Under the pieces are notes generated by a model. It did not search any database and was not told the origin of the DNA. It saw only the letters and a program-made list of their open reading frames with translations. A program made the translations under genes and the position numbers. This document shows, piece after piece, positions 8,432 through 17,500 of a stretch of 64,000 nucleotides of DNA; the first letter of the stretch is position 1; each line of letters starts with the position of its first letter. The stretch spans positions 2,294,001 to 2,358,000 of the forward strand of contig NZ_CP116615.1 in assembly GCF_024832785.1 (NCBI RefSeq), given 5' to 3'. This stretch comes from Fontisphaera persica. Its GTDB lineage: Bacteria > Verrucomicrobiota > Verrucomicrobiia > Limisphaerales > Fontisphaeraceae.

Positions 8432-9175
8432 TTATTTTGGCAGACGCCGGGCCACCTGGCGGGCGATGGTTTCGCTGACCTCCACCACCGAGGGAATACC
8501 AGCAGGGGGCGCTGGCCGGTATAAATGTTCGTAACCGCTCTGCCGCACAAAAGCACGGCGCATGGCAGTGCCCGACGTGACCCAAACCGTTTTGCCTGTT
8601 TGCAAATCCCGCAGGTAAAAGACCAGGGTGACGGTTCGCCGGCCACCGCTGACCACCTCGTAAGTCATGGGCGTGGCCACCGCCCCGTGGTAAAGGTATT
8701 CTTCCTGATAATTCCGGTACACCGTCTGGCTCTCTTGTGAACGGGCCACATCCACTACCAATGCATAACGGGCGATGTTGGTGAGGGCTGCCAGCGACGC
8801 GAAATGTTCGTCTGTCCATCGGCCGGTTTTGGCCACTTTTTTCATAAGGTCCTCGTGCCGGCTCTGGGTCATGGCCAGACGCGCCTGCTCCAGAGGCAGG
8901 AGCTTGAGCCATGGCCGCGCCTCCCGAAATTGCTTGAGGACCACCTCTCCCAAGGCATCCGCGGCCACATATTCCCCTCCCCCCAAAGCAGTCACTGCTG
9001 CCAGCACCACGCCCTCCTGCTCCAGACTGGACCGGGACGGAGCCGGCTGAGTTCTCACCGTTTGTACTGCCGTGCGGCAGCCCACGGCGACCAGCAACAG
9101 AACCATCAGTCCCACCCAGCTCCCGGGTCTGCGAATCAGGCGCGCGAGCTTTGCTGTTTCCCTCACCACAACCAT
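8432..9175 (-). CDS. Putative lipoprotein of unknown function
   Basis: A 247-residue protein with a basic N-terminus, a hydrophobic stretch at about residues 21-31 and a lipobox ending in LVAVGC, giving lipidation at Cys33. The mature part (about 215 residues) begins with a Ser/Pro/Gln linker and then a mixed alpha/beta domain: VVLAAVTALGGGEYVAADALGEVVL, ARYALVVDVARSQES, TVTLVFYLRDLQTGKTVW, then a C-terminal helix. The layout, an ALGGGE region followed by a strand describing a derived output, loosely recalls CsgG/FlgO-type lipoproteins, but I do not recognise a definite family. It lies 19 bases upstream of the methyltransferase on the same strand and may be co-transcribed. Confidence 0.7.
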   Translation of the reverse strand: MVVVRETAKLARLIRRPGSWVGLMVLLLVAVGCRTAVQTVRTQPAPSRSSLEQEGVVLAAVTALGGGEYVAADALGEVVLKQFREARPWLKLLPLEQARLAMTQSRHEDLMKKVAKTGRWTDEHFASLAALTNIARYALVVDVARSQESQTVYRNYQEEYLYHGAVATPMTYEVVSGGRRTVTLVFYLRDLQTGKTVWVTSGTAMRRAFVRQSGYEHLYRPAPPAGIPSVVEVSETIARQVARRLPK

Positions 9176-9244
9176 GCGGATACAACTTGCGAAAGTTATA
9201 CGTCAATTGCAAGCCATGCCTGCCAGCCGCCAAAGCGGCGGCGT

Positions 9245-9739
9245 TTAGGTCAACGTTGAAGCCACCCCGCAGGCATCCGCCATGGCGCAGAGCTGTTGGT
9301 AATATTCTTCCTCTCCCAAGCCGAGCAACGTGGCTCCGTAAAGCAAGGCGTGTTCATCTTTAATCAATTCGCCGTAATTGATGACAGGAATCAGGTAAGC
9401 CACCGCCAGCGGCACAAGGTCTGGCTTGTCGCGCAAGGCCGGGCGCAGATACAGCACCCGCATCGGGCCGGCTGGCTCCTGAGGGTCTGGTGCCGGCTCG
9501 GCAAACTGATGCGGCGCCATCGGCCCCAAATCAAACACCAGCCGCACCGGATGACGCACACAATCCGGATCACTCAAAAGTTGCGGCAATTTCTCAAAGG
9601 TCAGCGGCGCATGGCGGCCATGCGCAGCGCGCGCCTGCGCCAGCAAATGCTCGCGCAACCCCTGCTCGCCCAGCCGGCTGACGGCTTCCGGCGAGAGGTC
9701 GCGTAAAAATCCCGGAAACACCGGTGGCTGTGGTTCCAT
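9245..9739 (-). CDS. Conserved-looking hypothetical protein
   Basis: A 164-residue soluble protein of unrecognised family. It has no signal peptide or membrane segment. Features include a proline-rich N-terminus, RHPVRLVFDLGPM (strand), RVLYLRPALRDKPDLVPLAVAYLIPVINYG (a long hydrophobic helix-turn with Pro), and LLYGATLLGLGEEEYYQQLCAMADACGV at the C-terminus. The ATG at 9739 is preferred over an in-frame TTG six bases upstream. It precedes the lipoprotein gene by 69 bases on the same strand. Codon third positions are GC-rich as in neighbouring genes, which supports it being real. Confidence 0.62.
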   Translation of the reverse strand: MEPQPPVFPGFLRDLSPEAVSRLGEQGLREHLLAQARAAHGRHAPLTFEKLPQLLSDPDCVRHPVRLVFDLGPMAPHQFAEPAPDPQEPAGPMRVLYLRPALRDKPDLVPLAVAYLIPVINYGELIKDEHALLYGATLLGLGEEEYYQQLCAMADACGVASTLT

Positions 9740-10087
9740 GGCCAACGATTATTCAGCCTGCGCGGCTTTTTGCCAAGCTTACATCCTCCTGCCGCAACCG
9801 GCATTACAGTTCACAGGGCGTGACATTAAAACGATGCCGAACAGAGGCGTTGCAGCAGGCGACTTGGGTGAATCGTGTTTCCAGTACCTGACGGCCAGAA
9901 TCGTCCGATGAGGGCGTTATCCTCTTGTCTTGGGCTGAGGGACAAAACCCCGCGTAAAATCCAGCGCTTTTTCCCCTAAAGACCAGACTCCAACCTTGAT
10001 TACGTCGTTATTCATGGCAATGTGGACGGTACCGACATGCTGACGCAAAGTATCACCGCTTTAACTACCAACTCCAACTCCAGCAAC
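9740..10087. other. Intergenic region, 348 bases, divergent gene starts
   Basis: This gap separates the starts of the minus-strand hypothetical protein and the plus-strand DUF5060 glycosidase, so it should hold two promoters. I see no convincing -35/-10 pair, no strong hairpin and no credible open frame, apart from an in-frame extension of the glycosidase back to a GTG at 10022 that would put an uncharged stretch in front of its signal peptide. Confidence 0.5.
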
Positions 10088-12055
10088 ATGCGCCGCAACC
10101 TCACCCCCGCTTGCATTGCCACGGCCGCCCTGCTCCTCGCAGCGGCCATTGTGCCGGCCAACCCTGCCGGCCTGCCCTTGCACCAGCCCCGACAGCCCGA
10201 TGGCCGGGGCGAGATTACCATTTCAGGCGAATTGAAACAGTGGCACAAGGTCACGCTGACGGTGGACGGCCCCTTCGCCCACGAGCAGGACAAGGAGCCC
10301 AACCCCTTCACGGATTATTGCCTCACGGTAGAATTTGTGCACGAGTCCGGCGCGCCGCGCTATCGCGTGCCCGGTTACTTTGCGGCCGACGGCAACGCGG
10401 CTCATTCCTCCGCCGAGGCAGGCACGCGATGGCGCGCCCATCTTTCCCCGGACAAACCTGGCCGGTGGACTTATACCATTTCCTTCCTTAGAGGCCCGCA
10501 AGCCGCCCTGCAAGACAAACCCACCGGCGCACCCGTAATCGGTCACGGCCGCACCGGCAGTTTTACCATCGCGCCCACAGACAAAACGGGCCGGGATTTT
10601 CGCGCCAGGGGCCGGCTGCAATACGTGGGAAAACACCACCTGCAATTTGCGGGCACCAGTGACTACTTCCTCAAAGCCGGCGCCGACGCCCCAGAAAATC
10701 TCCTGGCTTATGCGGACTTTGACGGCACGCATTCCCGCAAACTCAACCGCCAGGCGCGCCCCGGCGAGGCCTTGCCTGCGGGACTTAAAACCTGGCAGGC
10801 CCACGTGGCGGACTGGCGGCCGGGCGATCCCACCTGGAAGGACGGCAAAGGCAAGGGCCTGATTGGGGCGCTCAATTACCTCGCCGGCAAAGGCTGCAAC
10901 GCCTTCTCTTTCCTTCCCTACAATGTCGGGGGCGATGGAAATGACGTTTGGCCTTTTGTCGAGCCCACGGAAAAAATGCACTACGACTGCTCCAAACTCG
11001 ACCAATGGGGCATCGTGTTCGAGCACGCCACCCGCCTGGGATTGTATTTGCACTTCAAATTGCAGGAGACAGAGATGGATGACAACCGCCTCGGCGACCG
11101 CGACACCCCGGCCACGGTGCCGGCGGCGCTGGACGGTGGCGCCTTGGGGCCGGAGCGCAAACTGTATTGCCGCGAGCTGATTGCCCGCTTTGCCCACGCC
11201 CTGGCGCTCAACTGGAATCTGGGCGAGGAAAACACCCAGACCCCCGAGGAACAGCGCGCCATGGCCAGGTTTATTCGGGACACCGACCCGTACCACCACC
11301 CCATCGTCGTCCATACTTATCCGCACTGGCAGGACCGCGTGTACCCCCCCCTGCTGGGCGACCAATCGGTGCTGACGGGAGCGTCCCTGCAAAATGGCTG
11401 GGACCAAACACACCAACGCACCTTGAAATGGATTCAGGAATCGGCCAAGGCCGGCAAGCCGTGGGTGGTGGCCAATGACGAACAAGGCCCGGCTGACCTG
11501 GGCGTGCCGCCGGATCCCGGTTATGCCGGCTTCAACGGCAAGGCCCAGCAGGGCAACCGAACTTATGATTTGCATGACATCCGCAAGCTCACCCTCTGGG
11601 GCAACCTCATGGCGGGCGGCGCCGGTGTGGAGTATTACTTCGGCTACAAATTGCCGCAAAACGACCTGGCCTGCGAGGATTGGCGGAGCCGCGACCGCTC
11701 CTGGGACTACTGCCGATTGGCCCTGCAATTCTTTGCCGACCACAAGATTCCCTTCTGGGAAATGCGCAATGCCAACGCGCTCATCGGCAATCTGAAAAAC
11801 GACAACAGCAAATACTGCCTGGCCAAAACCGGCGAAATCTACCTGGTCTATTTACCCAATGGCATGCAGAGCGGGCCGGTGGAATTGGACCTGACAGGCG
11901 CCGCCGGCGTTTTCAAAGTGCAGTGGTTTAACCCGCGCGCGGGCGGACCTTTACAAAACGGCTCCCTCACGACGGTCAATGCTGGCGCCAAAGTTTCCCT
12001 GGGCGCACCCCCTGCCGACCCCGCAGAAGACTGGCTGGCCGTGGTTCAAAAGTAA
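10088..12055 (+). CDS. DUF5060-domain secreted glycosidase
   Basis: A 655-residue exported protein: signal peptide (MRRNLTP... to about residue 27), N-terminal DUF5060 beta-sandwich (KQWHKVTLTVDGPFA, NPFTDYCLTVEF, WTYTISF), a GH-A-type TIM barrel, and a C-terminal beta domain like the 'putative collagen-binding' module that follows DUF4038/DUF5060 glycosidases (GEIYLVYLP to the end). Candidate catalytic glutamates are Glu380/381 in WNLGEEN and Glu465 in NDEQGP, matching the spacing expected for strands 4 and 7 of clan GH-A. I chose the ATG at 10088 because it gives a clean signal peptide; an in-frame GTG at 10022 adds 22 neutral residues. It is convergent with the N-acetylneuraminate lyase gene. 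Substrate unknown. Confidence 0.85.
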   Translation: MRRNLTPACIATAALLLAAAIVPANPAGLPLHQPRQPDGRGEITISGELKQWHKVTLTVDGPFAHEQDKEPNPFTDYCLTVEFVHESGAPRYRVPGYFAADGNAAHSSAEAGTRWRAHLSPDKPGRWTYTISFLRGPQAALQDKPTGAPVIGHGRTGSFTIAPTDKTGRDFRARGRLQYVGKHHLQFAGTSDYFLKAGADAPENLLAYADFDGTHSRKLNRQARPGEALPAGLKTWQAHVADWRPGDPTWKDGKGKGLIGALNYLAGKGCNAFSFLPYNVGGDGNDVWPFVEPTEKMHYDCSKLDQWGIVFEHATRLGLYLHFKLQETEMDDNRLGDRDTPATVPAALDGGALGPERKLYCRELIARFAHALALNWNLGEENTQTPEEQRAMARFIRDTDPYHHPIVVHTYPHWQDRVYPPLLGDQSVLTGASLQNGWDQTHQRTLKWIQESAKAGKPWVVANDEQGPADLGVPPDPGYAGFNGKAQQGNRTYDLHDIRKLTLWGNLMAGGAGVEYYFGYKLPQNDLACEDWRSRDRSWDYCRLALQFFADHKIPFWEMRNANALIGNLKNDNSKYCLAKTGEIYLVYLPNGMQSGPVELDLTGAAGVFKVQWFNPRAGGPLQNGSLTTVNAGAKVSLGAPPADPAEDWLAVVQK

Positions 12056-12153
12056 AAATCCATGCCATGAGCGGCGCGGGGGCAATGGCAGGCAAGTTCT
12101 GAGGAAACACTCTTGAGTTGATACAGGCCAGGTGACTGCACGGAGAGCTTGGC

Positions 12154-13086
12154 TTATGCCGTTTTGCCCAACCATTCCCAGAATCCCAGCCGCTCCAGCT
12201 CCCGGTGCAGTGATTGCCTCTCGGTTTCGCTCAACCAACGCAAGGGCGGCCGCGTCGGTCCCACCTCCACTCCCACCATGGCCATTACCGCCTTGCTGGC
12301 CGGTAAAAACCCGTAACGGGCCAATAATTCAATGAGCTGCACCGCGCGGTATTGCTCCATGCGAGCGGCATCCCAATTCCCGCGTGCAAATGCCCCCATA
12401 AGCCGGTGGTATAAAGGCGCGGCAAAATTATAAGTGCTGCCCACCGCTCCCCTGGCCCCCAGCGCCAGGGCCGCCAGCAGCCATTCATCCCGCCCCCAAG
12501 CCACATCCAAGGTTCCGCCTGCTGCGCGCAGGCAATGCTGATAAGCCATCAAATCGCTGCCCGTGTATTTTAACCCGGCAAAATTGGGGATGCGCTCCGC
12601 TGCCTGCTCCACAAAATCCGGCATGGATAGGTGGACCCCGGTAAAGCCCGGGATGTCGTAGTAATAGAAGGGCGTCTCGGGTGCCGCCGAAGCCACCCCT
12701 GCACACCAATCCACCAAATCCGCCACCGTGGCCGGCTTGTAATAACTGGGCGCCAGGGCGCCCATGGCAATAGCACCGTGACGTTGGGCGCTGGCCGCCA
12801 GCGTGCGGGCATCCTCCAAAGCATTGGCTCCCACGTGCACAACAACTTTCATTTCCATCCCCTGCGTTACCGAAAGCCAGCGTTCGGTCAACGCCAGCCG
12901 TTCAGGCATAGTCAGCGAAGCCCATTCGCCCGTGGTGCCGCCAATGAACACCCGGCACACATCCTGTCTCAACAAGTGCTCTGCCTGCCGTTCGACTGCG
13001 GCCAGATGCAGCGTGCCGTCAGGCAGAAATGGCGTGTGTGGCGCGGCCACAATGCCGTGCAAGGGATGATGTGGTTTCATGGTCAT
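12154..13086 (-). CDS. nanA: N-acetylneuraminate lyase / DapA-family aldolase
   Basis: A 310-residue class I aldolase of the DHDPS/NAL superfamily. The (alpha/beta)8 markers are present: GGTTGEWASLT (carboxylate-binding GTTGE), FYYYDIP with the catalytic Tyr, GLKYTGSDL with the Schiff-base Lys, and GRDEWLLAALALGARGAVGSTYNF. The last stretch and the YYYDIP form are more typical of sialic acid lyases than of dihydrodipicolinate synthase, so cleavage of N-acetylneuraminate (or a related keto-acid sugar) to pyruvate plus an amino sugar is the likely reaction. The ATG at 13086 lies 8 bases after the transporter stop; an in-frame TTG at 13098 would overlap it. Coupling to the MFS gene supports uptake followed by cleavage. 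No NanE, NanK or sialidase is seen nearby. Confidence 0.82.
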   Translation of the reverse strand: MTMKPHHPLHGIVAAPHTPFLPDGTLHLAAVERQAEHLLRQDVCRVFIGGTTGEWASLTMPERLALTERWLSVTQGMEMKVVVHVGANALEDARTLAASAQRHGAIAMGALAPSYYKPATVADLVDWCAGVASAAPETPFYYYDIPGFTGVHLSMPDFVEQAAERIPNFAGLKYTGSDLMAYQHCLRAAGGTLDVAWGRDEWLLAALALGARGAVGSTYNFAAPLYHRLMGAFARGNWDAARMEQYRAVQLIELLARYGFLPASKAVMAMVGVEVGPTRPPLRWLSETERQSLHRELERLGFWEWLGKTA

Positions 13087-13094
13087 GACTGTTT

Positions 13095-14459
13095 TCAAGG
13101 GCCGGTCATCGCGGGCGGGTCATCCCGCTGCCGGGGCTGAATGAGTAGCACAAGGCTGACGGACAACAAGGCCACCACCGAAAAAATCCCAAAAATGGCG
13201 AGCAAAGGCACCCGCTGGTCACGCAGGATGCCAAAAAACCAATCGGCCAGCCCACCACAACTGATGCTGACCATGTTCATCAACCCATAACCGGTGGCGC
13301 GCAAGTGAGGGCGCGTCACCTGGCATAGAATGGGCATGTTGTTGGCGTCAAAAAATCCCCAGCCCCACCCAAATAAAACCAGAAAACTGACCGCCACCCA
13401 CAGCCTGCCCGTTTGCGGCGAATATCCCACACCAAACATCGCCACAGCCACGCAGACTGTGCCGATGGCGCTGGTATAAATCCGCCCTCGGACATCACGC
13501 CGGCTCCATCGGTCCGCCAGCCAGCCGCCGGCCAGCGCACCAAAAATACAGGCCACCATCCAGTAGAGAGTTGCCGACACCCCCGCCTTGCCTTGTCCAA
13601 TCCCAAACTCGGCCTTCAACACGGCCGGCATCCAATCGCGCACAATCCATGCCGCCATGGCCGGCAGGGTGAAGTAAAGCACGAGCAGGATGAAACCGAG
13701 GTTGCCGAACAGCTCCCGCAAAGCCCGGCCAGGCGGTGCGCCGGAGGCCGCGGCCACATCCGCGCGAGGCGGGGCGTTGCGCAACGCCCAAAACAAGGGC
13801 GCCGCATAAACCACGCCCAGGACACCACACACATCAAACAGCCAGCGCCAGCCCAGTGAGGGATGATCCGCAGCATAACCGCTGAATCCCCCGATGATAA
13901 CCCCCAGGTAGATGCCCAATTGATGCAGTCCCACCGCCCGCGAGCGGGTTGGTCCCGCATGATAATCCGCAATCAATGCCAGAGCCGCCGGAATGTAAAA
14001 CGCCTCGCTGATGCCCATGATGGCGCGCGTAGCCATGAGTTCACCGTAAGTCTGCACCTGGCCCGTCGCCCACGTGATGGCCGACCACGCCGCCAGACTA
14101 AAAACAATGACATGCCGCCGACTGAAACGGTCGGCCAGGTAGCCCCCAATCGGGCTCATCAGCGCATAAGTCCATTTGAACAAGGCCAGAATCTTGCCCC
14201 AGTTGGCTTCCAGTTGAATGTCCGGAATGTCGGCCATGACCGAAAACTTCATGGCCGCCAGCATCTGCCGGTCCATGTAATTCAACAATGCCACGGGCAC
14301 CAGCAGCACTACCACGCGCCACGCACCGGCGCTCGGCGTGGCTCCAGAGGCAGGAGGAACGGTCGTCTGAGCGTTACGGTCTGAGGGCATGTTCAAGCCG
14401 CTGATTGACAACATTGTAAAAGGCACGCCGCCACCGGGCCAGTGATTTGTCGCAAGCAT
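13095..14459 (-). CDS. MFS transporter, probable sugar-acid/sialic acid uptake
   Basis: A 454-residue major facilitator with about 12 membrane segments. Signature loops are visible: LNYMDRQML in helix 1, GGYLADRFSRRHV between helices 2 and 3, and GGWLADRWSRRDVRGR in the second half. The frame is open to 14771, but the ATG at 14459 has a good ribosome site (GAGG, 8 bases upstream); later Met codons at 14414 and 14390 have none. It is the first gene of a two-gene unit with the NAL-type aldolase, which suggests the substrate is a sialic acid or another ulosonic acid; this is inferred from context, not from a binding motif. Transcribed divergently from the S8 protease, 54 bases away. Confidence 0.82.
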   Translation of the reverse strand: MLATNHWPGGGVPFTMLSISGLNMPSDRNAQTTVPPASGATPSAGAWRVVVLLVPVALLNYMDRQMLAAMKFSVMADIPDIQLEANWGKILALFKWTYALMSPIGGYLADRFSRRHVIVFSLAAWSAITWATGQVQTYGELMATRAIMGISEAFYIPAALALIADYHAGPTRSRAVGLHQLGIYLGVIIGGFSGYAADHPSLGWRWLFDVCGVLGVVYAAPLFWALRNAPPRADVAAASGAPPGRALRELFGNLGFILLVLYFTLPAMAAWIVRDWMPAVLKAEFGIGQGKAGVSATLYWMVACIFGALAGGWLADRWSRRDVRGRIYTSAIGTVCVAVAMFGVGYSPQTGRLWVAVSFLVLFGWGWGFFDANNMPILCQVTRPHLRATGYGLMNMVSISCGGLADWFFGILRDQRVPLLAIFGIFSVVALLSVSLVLLIQPRQRDDPPAMTGP

Positions 14460-14478
14460 GTCTTTTCCCTCGCCCGGG

Positions 14479-14506
14479 TTGTCGGCACGCTGGTTTTCGG
14501 TTAAAG
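14479..14506 (+). promoter_or_regulatory. Weak candidate promoter of the S8 protease
   Basis: TTGTCG (14479-14484), a 16-base spacer and TTAAAG (14501-14506) sit just ahead of the GTG start at 14514. Both hexamers are imperfect. If used, transcription would begin at or beside the start codon, giving a leaderless mRNA, which fits the absence of a ribosome site. Confidence 0.25.
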
Positions 14507-14513
14507 TACCAGT

Positions 14514-17500
14514 GTGAAGTATCTCAGCAAGGGCGCCAGAAGGCGCAGGTGTGGCGGGTGGGCGCTGGTGGTTCTCATTTGGTTGTGGAGTCTCGCAGGA
14601 GCATTGGCCGCCAACCGCGAAATCCGCCTGCGGAATGAGCGCATCACCCCGCCGCCCAAGACCGCCGCCGCCAGCGCCAACCTCGTGGCTGTACCACCCG
14701 TGAATGGCCTGTTTCTCATTCAGTTTACCGGGCCATTGCAACCGGAATGGCGTACGGAACTGGCTGCCCAAGGGGTGGATTTGTTATGGCATGTGCCCGA
14801 GGATGCTTTTGTGGCCCGGCTCTCTGAAGTCTCCGTGCCGGCGCTGACGGCGCGCCCCTATGTGCAATGGGTGGGAGAATACCGCCCGGAACATAAGGTG
14901 CTACAAGGGCTTTTCCCTCCCCTGCTCGCGGCTGGCGAGCAGCCTGGGCGGCCCATTCGGGTTCTCCTCGCGCCCCGGCCCCGGCCGGCGGAGCTGGCCG
15001 CCTTGCGGCGGCTCTGGCCGGGTTTTGAGCGCGCCACCCGCACCCGTGACACATTGATTTGGCATGGCTGGGCCACCCCTCAACAGGCCCAGCGTCTGGC
15101 CCAGTCCCCGGCCGTGCTGTGGATTGAACGCGCCGCCCAACCCCAATTATACGATGAAATAGCCACGAAAATTGTGGCGGGCGAGGACGGCAACATCGGC
15201 ACCCGCGCCCTGGTGCATCAACTGGGCTTTGACGGCACCGGCGTGACTGTCAGCGTGGCCGACAGCGGCCTGGATACCGGGCGGGCCTCGCCCATTCACC
15301 CTGACATCCGGGGACGCATTGGACCGTTTTTCTATTACGGCGCTTTAACCGATGCCTCCGATGAACACGGCCACGGCACGCATGTCGCCGGCATCATTGC
15401 CGGCAACGCTGCGACGCAGGAAACGGATGAGTATGGTTACCTCTATGGCCTGGGGGTGGCCCCTGGTGTGCGGCTGGTCACCCAGCGCATGTTTGACGGG
15501 GCCGGCATGTATGAGGCGCCGCCCAGTTTTGCCACGCTCACCCGCGATGCCGTGCGGGCCGGGGCGGAGATTGGCTCCAACAGTTGGGGCGATGACACTC
15601 ATGGACGTTATGACCTGAGCGCCATGGAGTTTGACGCCCTGGTGCGCGATGCCGATGAACTGGCCTTTGGTGACCAGCCTTACATCCTCGAGTTCTCCGC
15701 CGGCAACGCCGGCCCCGGCGCGCAAACCATCGGCAGCCCGGCGGTGGCGAAAAACGTCATTGCCACCGGCGCCTCACAAAATGACCGCACCGGTTTCTTT
15801 TTGTTTGAGGACGGCATTGAAACCATGGCCGATTTTTCCAGCCGCGGCCCCTGCGAAGATGGACGCATCAAGCCGGACGTGGTCGCGCCCGGCACGTGGA
15901 TTGCCTCGCTCAAATCCTCGTTTGCCCCCGAAGACAACGCCTGGGCGCCCATTTCCTCCTATTACTTCTACATGGGCGGCACCAGCCAGGCCGGCCCGCA
16001 CGTTTCTGGCGCTGCCGCAGTGTTTGTTCAATATTATCGCATGACGCACACCAACCAGACGCCCTCGCCCGCCCTGGTCAAGGCCGCGCTGATTGACTGC
16101 GCCTGGGACATGGACGACACCGTGGAAACCGGACCCGTGCCCAATCACGATGAAGGCTGGGGCCGGGTGGACCTGACCGAACTCATCGGAGGAGAACGCC
16201 GGCATATCATGGTGGACCAAACGGTGACTTTGGCCACCGGCCAGGCCTGGGAATACCGCTTTGTGGTCAGCGGCAGCGCCGAACCGTTGAAAGTCACGCT
16301 GACCTATACCGATGTCCCCGGCCTGCCGGCCGCGTTGCCCGCGCTGGTCAATGATTTGGATGTGGTCGTCATCGGCCCGGACGGCACGCGCTATCACGGC
16401 AATCAAATCTGGGAGGGCGAATCCGCGCCCAACCCGCCGTCCTACGACAACCTGAACAACGTGGAGGGCGTGCGGCTGAACGCTCCCACCCCCGGCCAAT
16501 ACACCGTCCGCGTCCAGGCGCGCAACGTGCCCATGGATGCCCGGGCGGATACTCCCTTGGTGGACCAGGACTTTGCGCTGGTGATTTCCGGACTGCTCCC
16601 CGTGCCGGGGATGGGCGCCATTTTCATGGACCGCAGTTTCTACCGGGCGACAGACACGGTTAAACTATCGCTTTTCGACTCGGATTTGGCCGGCCAATCC
16701 ACGGTTTCGGTACGCATCCACAGCGCCACCGAAACCAACGGGGAGCCGGTGACACTGACTGCTGCCGGCACTGTGGGACTGTTCACCGGCGCTGTGGCCA
16801 CTGCCTCTGGCCCTGCCGCATCCGATGCGCGCCTGCAAATCGCTCATGGCGATTGGATTGAGGCTCGTTATCTGGATGCCTCGGCCAACACCTGGCGCAC
16901 GGCCACAGCCCAGGCCGATTTCATTCCGCCGGTCATTAGCTCGCCTCTCATCACCAATCAGCTTGGCCGCATGGTGATTAGCTGGACTACGGATGAACCT
17001 GCCAGTGGGGCCCTGTATTTTGGCGTTACCCTGACCACGGCAACCAATCTGGCAGCCGCGCCGCGCCGGAGTACATCGCAGGAAGTTGAGTTGACGGATT
17101 TAATCCCCGGCCAGCGGTATTTCTTTTATCTGGTGGCCGAGGATGTTGCCGGCAACCGCCGCACCAACAACCACGCCGGCGCCGGTTTCCAGTTCATCGC
17201 CGTAGCCGCGCCCACCTTGTTACTGGTGGATGATTACACCACTTTCCCCATGGACGACAGCCCCGGCGTGCCGCTCTCGGCCTACACCAACGCGCTGGAT
17301 GCCAGCGGGATAAGTTATGCGGTCTGGCCAGTGGCCACCCGCGGTTATCCCACCACCAACGACCTCAAGGCGTTCAAAGTTGTCTGGTGGCGTCTGAGCG
17401 ATAGTTTGTATGGCGGCCTGTATGGCTACCAGGGCTTGCTTTCCGCCCAGCAAAACACCTTGCATCAATATGTCCAGTCCGGTGGCGGACTATTACTGGC

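Noticed and set aside
10223-11743. Minus-strand open frame (506 codons) opposite the DUF5060 gene
   Set aside because: Antisense shadow; no start context, no recognisable domain.
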